From contig PBTE01000199.1 of assembly GCA_002726515.1 (NCBI GenBank), forward strand, positions 1-64,000: DNA of 64,000 nt. The letters are read 5' to 3'. This document shows positions 7,220-16,784 of the stretch, in pieces. The notes below the pieces were generated by a model, which was not told the origin of the DNA, ran no database searches, and saw only the letters and a program-made list of their open reading frames with translations. The first letter of the stretch is position 1, and each line of letters begins with the position of its first letter. Both the position numbers and the translations under genes were made by a program. The stretch is from Planctomycetaceae bacterium. GTDB taxonomy: Bacteria; Planctomycetota; Planctomycetia; Pirellulales; Pirellulaceae.

Positions 7220-9100
7220 TTAAGCCTTGCGGATGAAGTGTGCTGCATAACTACGAACTTGACGACCATTCAACACGTGCACCATCCGCAGCTGCTGGAT
7301 GGTCGATTCACTGAACTGACTCGAAGGCAGGTGAACCAATCGTTTTTGAAACCGACGTGCCAAACGCCGCCAACCAGCACCCGGCGGGTAGGGACTCAAA
7401 AGAGCGATCTGGCGGCAGCGGCTGTGAACCATGGCTGCAGCCAGCAATCGTTCTTCCAGGGTTTCCGTAAAGTCTAGTCTCGGGTCTGACCAGATGTCCG
7501 GGATCGAGAGGGGCGGAAATAAGAACATCGCTCCGCCGTAAGTTGCAAGACCAACCCCCGGCCCCACTAACTCCCGGCGAAAGTCGGTCGCAAAAAAGGC
7601 AAGTGTCGATTCCTGATCATGTTCGGCGTACCACGTACTGCGCCAGCGATAGTCACGAGGATCCGCCGGAGAATCAAAAAGCATCACCACGCAATCTAAA
7701 TCACCTCTTCCCGGAGGCTGTACTTTGACGTAGATATCTCCGCTGTGCCAGTTCCTGACTGTCTCGCGAATATCGATTCCATCCTTGACGCTCGTGGTGA
7801 ATTTCTCCGAACGGGCCAAATCGGCTCCCATCGCCGCTCGCGCCCGATCAAAGAGGTGGCAGCGAAATCCCTCAATGAGTTCGTCCTCGGGTGGCCAACT
7901 GCACTGGGAAAAAGGATTCCACTTCATGCGCCACTTGTCAGTTTCCTGTTTTTCCGAACGACGTTGCAGCTGGCAACTACGCCAGCTCACAGGCGGACCG
8001 GGCAGGCGGCTGACGAGGTGCACCAGATCTCCGTCTGGCAAACGGGCCTGATCCACACCCAGCGTCACTTCCTCAGAACCTGTTGACTGATGGTAGGGAT
8101 AATCTCGCGCCGTCTCGGCGACATGAACCGCATACTGGTCGCCCAGAATTTGTTTGCTGGCGATGATCATGGTGTAGAGATCGGGTGACATGCGTCCTTC
8201 CATCAGGGATAGATTGCGAATGTATTTGAGGCAGGTGGAAAGTGCGTGGGTAGTAACCTTTCGGGCTCGTCGACCCATTTCGGATCGGTAGCCGGATCGG
8301 GCGCTGATCAGCAGTTCTTTAACACCGTCAATCGATAAATTGTCGTCGCTTTCAAGTTCCGCCCGAGCTCGTTCGTAGAGTCCTGTAATGAACGGTAGTT
8401 CGCCGAGCATGAAGATCAGTGATTTTAATTCAGGCTGGTAGACTTGGGTCTTCTGCACTTCCTCATGTTCCACATGACTTGTTTCTCGATCCTGGTAGGC
8501 CTCACGCATCCAAGGCCAGTCTAAAGCCGAACAGACCAGGAGTATGGAACGATATTTCTCTTCCAGCTGACGCAAGCGGGTGGCCATGTGAACCACTCGA
8601 TCAGTTGGCTGGCCAATCGGTAAACGGCCGATACTCGGAAGTACGGCAGTCGCAAAACGTTCGAGTGATACGCGCTGCAAGGCATAGGGGTCTGGAAACA
8701 CGGCCGTGCAAGGCTCAAATTGTTCCGTCTCCAGATCGATGAAGCAGCGGTCAATGTGTTCGCCGATTGCAGTCCGGATGGCCGCAATAACCCCCTGACA
8801 AGGATCAACCGGAACATAGCTCAGGGTCCGTTTGTCGGAAACATTCTCGTTCCCGTCATCGGGCAACCAGGAACCGCCCCAATCCTGAATCGACTCGTCC
8901 TGTGTGACCATCATGGGCACGGGCAGGCAGGTGACTGCTTGCTCGACATCCGCTTGAAAAGAGGGGGGTAAAGGCACCGCGATGCAATCAAAAGTCTTCC
9001 CAAGCATCCAGCGTCGGACCTCCATTGCAAAATCGCCACTGCCGTGAATGATTGGCAACGCCGTTATCTGGTCGCTGAATTGGAGTACTTTAGATTGCAT
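7220..9100 (-). CDS. Large conserved-looking protein of unknown function
   Basis: I do not recognise this 626-residue protein. The N-terminus has LPIIHGSGDFAMEVRRWM (about 16-32), then FDCIAVPLPPSFQADVEQAV, YVPVDPCQGVIAAIR (about 95-109) and CFIDLETEQFEP (about 119-130). The alternation of beta strands and helices with HGSGD and DLE motifs faintly recalls TraB/ChaN-like or DUF5682-type domains, but this is a weak impression. A middle helical region (residues 200-330) and a C-terminal part rich in Trp and Arg (DPRDYRWRSTWYAEHD) follow. No signal peptide or membrane helix is seen. It lies 19 bp upstream of the hydrolase gene on the same strand, forming a two-gene unit. The ATG at 9100 lacks a strong ribosome-binding site, so the start is uncertain. 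Confidence 0.7.
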   Translation of the reverse strand: MQSKVLQFSDQITALPIIHGSGDFAMEVRRWMLGKTFDCIAVPLPPSFQADVEQAVTCLPVPMMVTQDESIQDWGGSWLPDDGNENVSDKRTLSYVPVDPCQGVIAAIRTAIGEHIDRCFIDLETEQFEPCTAVFPDPYALQRVSLERFATAVLPSIGRLPIGQPTDRVVHMATRLRQLEEKYRSILLVCSALDWPWMREAYQDRETSHVEHEEVQKTQVYQPELKSLIFMLGELPFITGLYERARAELESDDNLSIDGVKELLISARSGYRSEMGRRARKVTTHALSTCLKYIRNLSLMEGRMSPDLYTMIIASKQILGDQYAVHVAETARDYPYHQSTGSEEVTLGVDQARLPDGDLVHLVSRLPGPPVSWRSCQLQRRSEKQETDKWRMKWNPFSQCSWPPEDELIEGFRCHLFDRARAAMGADLARSEKFTTSVKDGIDIRETVRNWHSGDIYVKVQPPGRGDLDCVVMLFDSPADPRDYRWRSTWYAEHDQESTLAFFATDFRRELVGPGVGLATYGGAMFLFPPLSIPDIWSDPRLDFTETLEERLLAAAMVHSRCRQIALLSPYPPGAGWRRLARRFQKRLVHLPSSQFSESTIQQLRMVHVLNGRQVRSYAAHFIRKA

Positions 9101-9472
9101 CGTCGACCGGGTGCTCAGAAGTACCAGCCCAGTGGGTTGGGAGAGAACGACATTACCAAATGAACCACCTGCCCTCGGATTCAGCCAATGGTTTTACAAA
9201 ATTGGAAACAGCTTGTGCAGTCTTGGGTCAATCCCCTCAGTATACTCGTACTTTTCATGGTTCGTATGTCCACGCATCAACAGCCGGTACCTCTTCTGAC
9301 AACGGCCCGATAGGAGTTGATCCGCTCGTGCCCCCTGGTCAGAAAGAAGCGGATGGCCTAGAACGTTTCTACGGTATCCGACCTGGATGTCGGCAAACAG
9401 GGTGCCTTTACAAACTCGCTTCATCAGCGGAGCGAACCCTCTGTTCCCCAACCAATTAGCCAGAGCAACCAG
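9101..9472. other. Intergenic region; possible small reverse-strand gene
   Basis: About 370 bp lie between divergent genes. A reverse-strand frame of 98 codons (9490 to 9194) reads smoothly (for example GTLFADIQVGYRRNVLGHP). However, it would overlap the start of the next gene, shows no family signature and has no clear ribosome-binding site. I treat it as unproven. Confidence 0.3.
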
Positions 9473-10462
9473 ATGACCACCGTCGCACAACCAAAAATTC
9501 AGATTTACAACCGTAGAAGCAGTGAATACGTGGAGTGCTGTCTTCGCGAGTTACATGCCCATCTTGATTGTCAGCAACTCGATCCTGACGCCAATTTGGA
9601 CGACCAGTTGCGCGGTGTAGAAATGGTAATCGATATCGGTGGCCACGCGTCGCGAGAGATCATCGATGCTGCGGTCGACACAAAATTCTGGCAGATCATT
9701 GGGACGGGACTGGATAACTGCGAAGTCCAATATACTCTGGATAAGGGAGCCCAGTTAGGAAACACGCCCGGATTCACCAGCGCTTTGGGCCTGTCGGAGT
9801 GTGCCATGATGTACATTCTGATGCTCACCCGGAAATATCACGAAGCGCGGGATAATTTTCATTCAGGAGAATTTTTCACACCCAACGGCAAGACACTGGA
9901 TCAAATGGCATTGGGAATCATCGGTTTTGGAGCCAGCGGGCGTCAACTTGCCAAGCGTGCCAAGAGTTTCGGTATGCGGGTCGAGGCAATTGATATCAGG
10001 CCGTTGGACACGGATCTTCCGGACGACATGCAGCCCGACTACTATGGCCTGTCGGATGAAATGGACAGTGTCATTTCGCGCTGCGACGTGGTTTCCCTCC
10101 ATTTACATCTGACGCCGGAAACAACACACATCATTGATGGCCGGCGTCTGGGCCTCATGAAACCCTCAGCCTTCTTGATCAATGTGGCACGGGGAGCACT
10201 CGTCGACGAAGACGCGCTGGCCGATGCGATCCTGGGCGGCAAGATTGCGGGAGCTGGGATCGATGTGTTTGCCAACGAACCGGCTGACACCAGTCGACCG
10301 GAATATCAACTGCCAAACTTCATCGCCACTCCGCACACCTCCGGTCAAACCGATGAAACCATCCGTCAGCGTTGTGCCATCGCGGTGGATAATGCTCGTC
10401 GTCTGGCGGCGGGAGAAAAATTGCTGCATCTGATCGAAGCCAGCATGGGGCTGGGAAAGTGA
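9473..10462 (+). CDS. D-isomer-specific 2-hydroxyacid dehydrogenase
   Basis: A 329-residue NAD-dependent enzyme of the phosphoglycerate/glyoxylate reductase superfamily. The dinucleotide site GFGASG is at residues 151-156, with an acidic residue (AIDIRP) after the second strand consistent with NAD. Catalytic R240 (INVARGALVDE), E269 (GIDVFANEP) and H288 (ATPHTSGQT) are all present. Length is normal for the family without an ACT domain, so it is unlikely to be the full-length regulatory SerA. It could reduce glyoxylate, hydroxypyruvate or another 2-oxoacid. It stands alone, convergent with the Gfo/Idh gene downstream. Confidence 0.9.
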   Translation: MTTVAQPKIQIYNRRSSEYVECCLRELHAHLDCQQLDPDANLDDQLRGVEMVIDIGGHASREIIDAAVDTKFWQIIGTGLDNCEVQYTLDKGAQLGNTPGFTSALGLSECAMMYILMLTRKYHEARDNFHSGEFFTPNGKTLDQMALGIIGFGASGRQLAKRAKSFGMRVEAIDIRPLDTDLPDDMQPDYYGLSDEMDSVISRCDVVSLHLHLTPETTHIIDGRRLGLMKPSAFLINVARGALVDEDALADAILGGKIAGAGIDVFANEPADTSRPEYQLPNFIATPHTSGQTDETIRQRCAIAVDNARRLAAGEKLLHLIEASMGLGK

Positions 10463-10891
10463 TCGGGACCGGTCACAGAACATAGCGTGGGACGGGGCTG
10501 TGCGTTGAACGAGCCGGAGTCTCCAGTTCTAACAGCGGAACCCCATCTCCCACGCACGTATTGCACCTCCGGGACATCGGTGATCGTGACCTTCAAGCAA
10601 GCAACCTCCTGTCTTTGGTTGCTGTAACCCGCCCGGATCACACAAAGTGGGGCAAATCCCGGGACCCCACACTCACAGGGGTCGTCTCACCGGTTACCGT
10701 CTGTCGCGAGGTCTGCCCTACCCTGGTACGGGTCAATACGCCCGGACCCACCGGTACTGACATGTCTTCCTTTGCTGACCAATACCGACGAAAGCCGTTA
10801 TTTCCTTTTGAGCTCTCGTGAGAGCCCCGCCACACGGGTCAGTTGCATGATGCCTGAAATCCGGAAGCCTACGGGCATCCCGGTGGAATTT
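10463..10891. other. Intergenic region between convergent genes, nothing identified
   Basis: About 430 bp. Open frames on both strands are short and rich in Arg, Pro and Gly without recognisable motifs. No hairpin with a T-tract was found for either flanking gene. Confidence 0.45.
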
Positions 10892-11884
10892 TCAATTGCC
10901 GACTTCCACCGACCTTAACTCGCGGGCGGATTGTAATGCCGCTTCCACAGTCTGTAATACGGCCACTCCATCGGCGCCACTGCAGGCCACCGGCTGATTG
11001 TTGTGAATTGCCTGCAAAAAATTGTCAATTTCAGCGCGCATCAGTTGGTCGCGGTGCAGTTCAAAATGTTCGACGTGTTGTTTCTCATCACCATGTCCGT
11101 AACTCCGTATCTCGCCCGCGTCAAAGTCGACAAACACTGACTTGCGGTCACCAAAAATCTCCAGCAGGTGCCGATTCGGGTATTGCACGTAATCCAGGTG
11201 TATTTGCACCAACGCTCCGGACTCATATCGCAGGGTCATCGCAATGACACTGGGATCCTGCATCAATGGCAGATCACTCAAGTCAGCCGTCTCGGCTGAG
11301 ACCCGGGTGACCCGACCGAACAATAGACTCAAGAAATCTGGCTGGTGGGTGTAGTCGAGTATCAGTGAGTTCGGCTGCGGCGTTTCAAAACGGTTCCGCG
11401 AAGCCATGATCGTGAAATAGGTGCCTACCATCGATCGGCCTCCGACAACTGTTCCTAACTCTCCGGTATCGATCATCTTTCTCAACCGGTCCAGCACCGG
11501 GTGCAGGCGCATCAGATACCCCACTTGGAGAACTTTACGGTTCGATTCGGCCGCAGCAACAATCGCCTCCGCATCCGCCACATTTTCGGCCAACGGTTTT
11601 TCACAAAACACATGACAACCGGCCTCGAGTGCCGCCACTGCCATCGGCCGGTGCAAATGGTGAGGTGTGCAGACCAGTACCGCCATGGGCCCGGCCGCTA
11701 AAGCTTGGTCGTAGTCAAGGAATACGCGCGCGCTGTCGGCGTTTCGCTGGGCTTCATCCAGGCACGCCGGGATTGAATCACACAACCATAATTCAACGTC
11801 GTCACGTTCGGCCAAAAGTCTTGCATGGCGCTGACCGATCGATCCGGTACCGACGACCAGAAGCGTAGTGGGCTGCTCTGTCAT
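10892..11884 (-). CDS. Gfo/Idh/MocA family oxidoreductase
   Basis: A 330-residue NAD(P)-dependent oxidoreductase. The N-terminal Rossmann motif VGTGSIGQRH is at residues 11-20 and the family signature FCEKPLAENVADAEAI begins near residue 93. E95-K96-P97 is the conserved EKP element that shapes the nicotinamide site. The C-terminal domain (YTHQPDFLSLLFGRVTRVSA, then the beta-sheet region) is the usual dimerising half. Enzymes of this family oxidise sugars, inositols or sugar acids. It resembles the paralogue at 35930 in length and in its VG-GSIG-RH motif. It lies downstream of the ABC exporter genes on the same strand with a 268-bp gap, so a shared transcript is doubtful. Confidence 0.9.
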   Translation of the reverse strand: MTEQPTTLLVVGTGSIGQRHARLLAERDDVELWLCDSIPACLDEAQRNADSARVFLDYDQALAAGPMAVLVCTPHHLHRPMAVAALEAGCHVFCEKPLAENVADAEAIVAAAESNRKVLQVGYLMRLHPVLDRLRKMIDTGELGTVVGGRSMVGTYFTIMASRNRFETPQPNSLILDYTHQPDFLSLLFGRVTRVSAETADLSDLPLMQDPSVIAMTLRYESGALVQIHLDYVQYPNRHLLEIFGDRKSVFVDFDAGEIRSYGHGDEKQHVEHFELHRDQLMRAEIDNFLQAIHNNQPVACSGADGVAVLQTVEAALQSARELRSVEVGN

Positions 11885-12152
11885 AATGGGTTACTGGGAA
11901 TTTTGGTGAACTGACTGACTAGGCAACATCCCCCAGAACCTTGGTATCTGCGGGGCGCATCGGAAGACGTCGGTAGCCGCTGGCAAGCCACAGATTTTTC
12001 AGCTCCGTGTGGCTGGCGATGCCATTGGCAATTGTAACGACACAAGCAGTGACACCCTTCATTCGTTGCAACTGCCCGAGTAAAACAATCGGATGCTCGG
12101 ATTTTCCTGTACGCATGCAGAATAGGCACTTCCCGGGTCGAACGCCAGCCCT

Positions 12153-13961
12153 CTAGCCCGTCAGGAATCGCCGGTAGAGCTCGCGGTAGGCGCCTTGTTT
12201 CGCAAGTAACCCGGTGTGGGTTCCACGTTCCACGATCTGGCCCCCGTCCAAAACCAGAATTTGATTTGCTTCCCGTATGGTGCTCAAACGATGAGCCACC
12301 ACGAAACTGGTTCTTCCCTTGAGCAACTGACGCAAAGCTTGCTGAATGTGCATTTCCGTCAACGTGTCGACACTGCTACTGGCTTCATCCAGAACCAAAA
12401 CCTTTGGATCTGTGAGAAGTGATCTGGCAAAACAAACCAGTTGCCGTTGCCCCAGTGACAAATTGCCGCCCCGTTCGCCAACCTGGGTTTGAAATCCGTC
12501 GGGCAACCGGAGAAACACGTCCATGCAATTCAGCTGTTCGACTGCGTCATGTACTTCCTGATCGCTCGCCCGGGGCCGACTAAAACGAATGTTCTCCATC
12601 ACCGTACCGGAAAAAAGAAAACTCTGTTGCACCATGATTCCAAGATGCTGTTGCCAGCTTTCTGTTTTCCACTCCAGCAGATCATGGTCATCCACCATGA
12701 CCACACCAGATGTCGGCAAGTAGAACTTGGCAACCAGATTCGTGACCGTTGTCTTGCCACTGCCCGTGTGTCCCACCAAAGCTACGGTTTGCCCCGGCTT
12801 GGCCACGAAGCTGATGTTCTGCAGTACTTGCGTTCCCGGAAGATATTCAAATGAAACGTTGCGAAATTCAACGCGCCCACACACACCTGGCACATCAATG
12901 GCTGTTGGTGGATCTTCCCAATCGGGCGGGGTGTCAAGCAACCCGAAAACGCGTTCGGCCGCGGCCATCGAGGTCAGGGCCTGGGTGTACAGCAGGCCCA
13001 ACATGGTCAGGGGGCTGAAAAACAGGCCTGCCATCAGGAAGAAACCGATCAGGTCGCCCAAGGAGGCGTCGATCGAAGGATTTAACACCCGAAATCCCCC
13101 CAGCAACAACAGAATCGCAATGAAAAAATGACTGTTCATGTCCAGCAGCGGCAGGAGTCGCCCGTGGATGCTGGCAATTTCGTAGTGATAACCTGCATGG
13201 TCTTCCGCCAAATCACGAAACAACTCTGCATTTCTTGCTTGCCTTCCATAGGCCTGGGTAGTGCGGATCCCATTGATCGACTCGGCCAGTGTGGCTGTCA
13301 CTCGACTAAACGATTCCTGTACGGCACGGTGTGCTTTGCTTAATTTGCGGCGAAAGTAGTAATTGATACCGGCCAGCACCGGCGCCAGCCCCAACACCAC
13401 CAGAAACAGCACCCAGTCGTACCACAACATAAATAAAGCGGCCATCAGCATCTGACCTGACTGGACCATGGCAATGAACATGACTTCCTGAACGCCCACC
13501 CGCACATTTTCCACATCGGAAGTCAAGCGACTGATGATGCGTCCCAACTTCGTACAGACATAGAACTTCATCTGCAGCCGCTGTAGATGGGCGAACAGTT
13601 CGTTCCGCAGATCGTGCACGACGCTTTCACCCAACTCGAGCGCCAAACGTTGTCGGAAATGCGCCACGATTTGAGTCGATACAGCCAGCGCCAAGAAACC
13701 CACGACAGCCCAGGCGACTCCCGCCTGATTGCCGGCCTGAATCGGGCCTTTGATGGCTGCTGCAATGGCTGCGGCGAGAGCCGGCAACTGGAGCGAGCGA
13801 ACAACAACAATCAACAGCAGCCAGGTTCGCCGGGCAGCGTAAGGGCGCGTGTAACGCAACAGGCGGTTGATGATTTGCCAATCCAGTGGGCGCTGGTGGA
13901 TTTCCCGTTCGTCTTTTGCCACCTGGGTGATGGTTGGGGCAACATTGCTCATACTATTCAA
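12153..13961 (-). CDS. ABC exporter half-transporter, subunit with catalytic Walker B
   Basis: A 602-residue fusion of a six-helix exporter membrane domain (about 40-330) and a nucleotide-binding domain. The latter has Walker A GHTGSGKTT, Q-loop MVQQSFLFSG, Walker B VLVLDEASSSVD with the catalytic Glu, and the H-loop AHRLSTI. Its signature is LSLGQRQ instead of LSGGQ. The start ATG overlaps the stop of the upstream partner gene by 4 bp (ATGA), showing translational coupling. The pattern of one degenerate signature here and one degenerate Walker B in the partner is what heterodimeric exporters such as TM287/288 and BmrCD show. The substrate may be a drug, lipid or peptide and is not determinable. 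Confidence 0.92.
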   Translation of the reverse strand: MNSMSNVAPTITQVAKDEREIHQRPLDWQIINRLLRYTRPYAARRTWLLLIVVVRSLQLPALAAAIAAAIKGPIQAGNQAGVAWAVVGFLALAVSTQIVAHFRQRLALELGESVVHDLRNELFAHLQRLQMKFYVCTKLGRIISRLTSDVENVRVGVQEVMFIAMVQSGQMLMAALFMLWYDWVLFLVVLGLAPVLAGINYYFRRKLSKAHRAVQESFSRVTATLAESINGIRTTQAYGRQARNAELFRDLAEDHAGYHYEIASIHGRLLPLLDMNSHFFIAILLLLGGFRVLNPSIDASLGDLIGFFLMAGLFFSPLTMLGLLYTQALTSMAAAERVFGLLDTPPDWEDPPTAIDVPGVCGRVEFRNVSFEYLPGTQVLQNISFVAKPGQTVALVGHTGSGKTTVTNLVAKFYLPTSGVVMVDDHDLLEWKTESWQQHLGIMVQQSFLFSGTVMENIRFSRPRASDQEVHDAVEQLNCMDVFLRLPDGFQTQVGERGGNLSLGQRQLVCFARSLLTDPKVLVLDEASSSVDTLTEMHIQQALRQLLKGRTSFVVAHRLSTIREANQILVLDGGQIVERGTHTGLLAKQGAYRELYRRFLTG

Positions 13962-15850
13962 TTCTGGAAAGCCAATCTTTTTTCGTCGAGCGGTCCATCG
14001 AGATCCTCCACCTGGGCTGACAACAAGGATCGCAGATACCCATCCTGATCAAGCAAATCTTCCGGAGGCCCAAATTGGGCGACCTGCCCATCCGATAGAA
14101 CCAGCACCAGGTCGGCTCGTCGGATAGCGCTCAGGCGATGCGTGACCAGAAACGTGGTGCGGTTACGCATGGCTTCATCCACTGCCTGCAGAATCTCATG
14201 CTCCGTTTCCGGGTCCACCGCGGCAGTTGGATCATCCAATAACAGGATGGGTGAATTCATCAACAGGGCCCGCGCAATCGCGATTCGTTGACGTTCTCCG
14301 CCAGAAAGATCGCAACCATGTTCTCCGATGATCGTGTCAAACCCGTCAGACAAACGGGTGATAAAAGGAGTGGCCGCAGCAAGCCTCGCCGCTTCAAACG
14401 TCTGCTGCCCGGTCGCCTGCGGATTTCCAAACGCGATGTTCGCAGTGACTGTATTGCTGAATAGAAAGCTCTCCTGAAAAACCATGCCCACATGACGCCG
14501 CAACTCATCAAGGTGCAGTTCACGGATATCCGTGCCATCGATCAGCACTCGTCCCCCCGTGGGATCATACAGACGGGGAATCAAATTTAGCAGCGTACTC
14601 TTCCCTGACCCGGTAGGCCCGACAATCGAAACAGATTGGCCCGGCTCGATAGAAAAATCGATTCCTTCCAAGACAGGCCGGTCTTGATTGTAAGCAAACG
14701 ACACCCCTTCGAACGTGACCGACCCGCAACTGCAATTCAAGTGTCGAGACTGTGCCGGTGAACGAATCTCAACCGGAGCATCTAAAACTTGAAAGACGCG
14801 CTCGGCACCCGCCAAACTGGTCTGTATCCGGTTGGCAATGTTGGTGACCTGCCCGACTTGCTCGGAGAATTGCTGTAACAGTCGTGCAAAAGCGACCAGC
14901 CCCACGCCCAGGGGAAGTTGGCCCCGAGCCACCAAGTACCCTCCAAATCCCAACAGTACAGCACGATTCAAATGGGTCAGCATTCCCATTGTCGGTTGAA
15001 ACATGGAAATCCGCCAGAAAATCTCATGCTGCTGCTCCCGGACGTGGTTGTTCGAATGTCGGAACTTTTCAATCTGGGATTTCTGTTGGGCACATCCTTT
15101 GACCACTGCCACGCCCTGAACATTTTCCACGACGTCTCGCACCATCTGATCCATCCGTTCCCTCGTTTCCAAGTACATCGGACGGATCATTCGCGAAAAA
15201 CGAATGGCGAGTGTCCACAAAAGTGGGGTCGTTGCCAGACAGGCGAAGGTCAACATGACGTGAATGCTGGCCATATACGCCGTGAAGATAACCAGAGACA
15301 AAAACACGATGATCATTTCGACCATCACGCCATCGACGAAGGTGCGCACAGCGTAAACATCTCCGGCCACGCGATTGATGAGAGAACTACTGTTGTGCCG
15401 GTCAAAGTAAGAGAAACCCAACCATTGGAGTTTTTCAAAAACGCGCACTCGCAAATCGACAATGATGGTCTGCGCCAAACGAGAAGCCGATAAAGTCGCC
15501 CACAGGCGCAGGGCGGCGTGTAGTATTGCGAGTCCTAACACGGCAGTCGCAATCGTTGCCAGGATGGCCATATCGCTCAATGATGCGGGTGGGTGAATGC
15601 CGAACAGCCAAGTCGGCTCGTTGGCCGCGGGATCCAGACGAAATCGAATGAAGTCGATTCCTATTCCGCTGAAACCGAGGATGGCCAGACCGATTCCAAC
15701 GAGTAGCAACTGCTGCACCAGTACCAACAGGCAGCGGGAGCGGTATTCCCACACGAGTCCCAACAGGCGCCGCATCAGGAGCCGTGTCGAGGTGGATTCA
15801 GAATGACGGCAACCGTCATCTGCAGTGTTAGGTGAGCTCGGCGTGGACAA
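13958..15850 (-). CDS. ABC exporter half-transporter, subunit with degenerate Walker B
   Basis: A 630-residue exporter half-transporter. It has an N-terminal cytoplasmic segment, six predicted membrane helices (about 40-340) and a nucleotide-binding domain. Walker A is GPTGSGKST and the signature is a normal LSGGERQR. The Walker B is ILLLDDPTAAVD, with Asp in place of the catalytic Glu. The H-loop THRLSAI is intact. The Asp marks the non-hydrolysing half of an asymmetric pair, completed by the downstream gene that overlaps it by 4 bp. The start is uncertain: the longest frame begins with TTG at 15850, and an ATG exists at 15775. A 26-bp hairpin lies just upstream. Confidence 0.92.
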   Translation of the reverse strand: MSTPSSPNTADDGCRHSESTSTRLLMRRLLGLVWEYRSRCLLVLVQQLLLVGIGLAILGFSGIGIDFIRFRLDPAANEPTWLFGIHPPASLSDMAILATIATAVLGLAILHAALRLWATLSASRLAQTIIVDLRVRVFEKLQWLGFSYFDRHNSSSLINRVAGDVYAVRTFVDGVMVEMIIVFLSLVIFTAYMASIHVMLTFACLATTPLLWTLAIRFSRMIRPMYLETRERMDQMVRDVVENVQGVAVVKGCAQQKSQIEKFRHSNNHVREQQHEIFWRISMFQPTMGMLTHLNRAVLLGFGGYLVARGQLPLGVGLVAFARLLQQFSEQVGQVTNIANRIQTSLAGAERVFQVLDAPVEIRSPAQSRHLNCSCGSVTFEGVSFAYNQDRPVLEGIDFSIEPGQSVSIVGPTGSGKSTLLNLIPRLYDPTGGRVLIDGTDIRELHLDELRRHVGMVFQESFLFSNTVTANIAFGNPQATGQQTFEAARLAAATPFITRLSDGFDTIIGEHGCDLSGGERQRIAIARALLMNSPILLLDDPTAAVDPETEHEILQAVDEAMRNRTTFLVTHRLSAIRRADLVLVLSDGQVAQFGPPEDLLDQDGYLRSLLSAQVEDLDGPLDEKRLAFQN

Positions 15851-16784
15851 CGTGAAGAAATCTCATCTCTTCCACCGAAATCAAATGATTTTTCGGTGAT
15901 ACGGCGGTCAGATGAGCATGCTGTCTCAGTCTGCCGGTCAGGAAACGACCACTACAATTCCGTGTGAGGTGAAGCATTACCAAGCCCACATTATGCCGTG
16001 TCGAAAACCGGGGCGAAAGGTCAAGTTGCAACTTTTCTACTTCACAAAACTACTCAAGCAGTGCAGACAGAAGGCGCCATCCACAAAACCCTGTCTCCGG
16101 ACAGTTGGTCGTAAGCGGTCAATGGGGGACGTGTGTAACCTGCGCCATTGAGTTGCTGGCCCATCTCGGCCTCGTACGTTTCAATCCCTTGATATGGATG
16201 ACCGATTGCCGTCGTACTGCATCAGCGAGCATTTTGCAGTCTCCCGGTGCCCATCTCAAACTGAGTGATGCACCTGGTCCGTTTGAGACGACCGTTTCAA
16301 AGACTAACGTTTCGCAAAACCGGTTCGCGATGAGTTTCGCAATCCATTTTCGAAAATCAATCGCACCGCCTGGAACCCAATATTTTTCTTCTTCCCGCCG
16401 GCAACGGTCCCGACGCTGCATCCGGTTGCCCGTTTTGGTGCTCCCGGCGGCCAACACTTCAAGGTTTTAGAGTCGTGTTATCAAACCGGGTGGATTCGCG
16501 GCAGAAACACGTTCAACTCCGTTCGGCGCCAACCAAACTTCCAGAAGCCTATCTATCCCAGCAACGCTAGCAACGTCGACAGAGTTTGAAGCTCGTGAAA
16601 AGCTCACCGCCCGGTCATCCAAAACCATCAAACACTCGGAGAAAAGGGTCTGTCGGAAAATGGGGCAGCTGGCAAAAACTGCCGATCTTGCGGATTCTCT
16701 CGATTGCGGGGATTGCGCAGACGATAAATGACGATGGGACAGCACCGCTGGCCGCAGCTAGTGTCGATGGCCAGAATTTGACCT
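15851..16784. other. Long intergenic region (934 bp), no gene supported
   Basis: This is the longest gene-free stretch in the window, between divergent genes. A reverse-strand frame of 112 codons (16457 to 16119) and short forward frames are open, but none has a ribosome-binding site or recognisable motif. Besides the hairpin at 15873-15898 I see no tRNA, repeat or clear terminator. A decayed gene or an untranslated RNA cannot be excluded. Confidence 0.4.
15873..15898. other. Hairpin-forming inverted repeat in the ABC exporter leader
   Basis: CACCGAAA and TTTCGGTG form an 8-bp stem, extended by TCA/TGA after a two-base bulge around a tiny loop. It lies 22-48 bp before the TTG start at 15850. 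It could be an operator or an mRNA leader hairpin. There is no T-tract. Confidence 0.45.

Noticed and set aside
9194-9490. A 98-codon reverse frame before the 2-hydroxyacid dehydrogenase gene
   Set aside because: It overlaps the start of the next gene and shows no family signature; mentioned only in the spacer entry.
11919-12116. A 65-codon reverse frame between the ABC exporter and Gfo/Idh genes
   Set aside because: It reads smoothly but has no ribosome-binding site or motif and overlaps another open frame. It is not supported as a gene.
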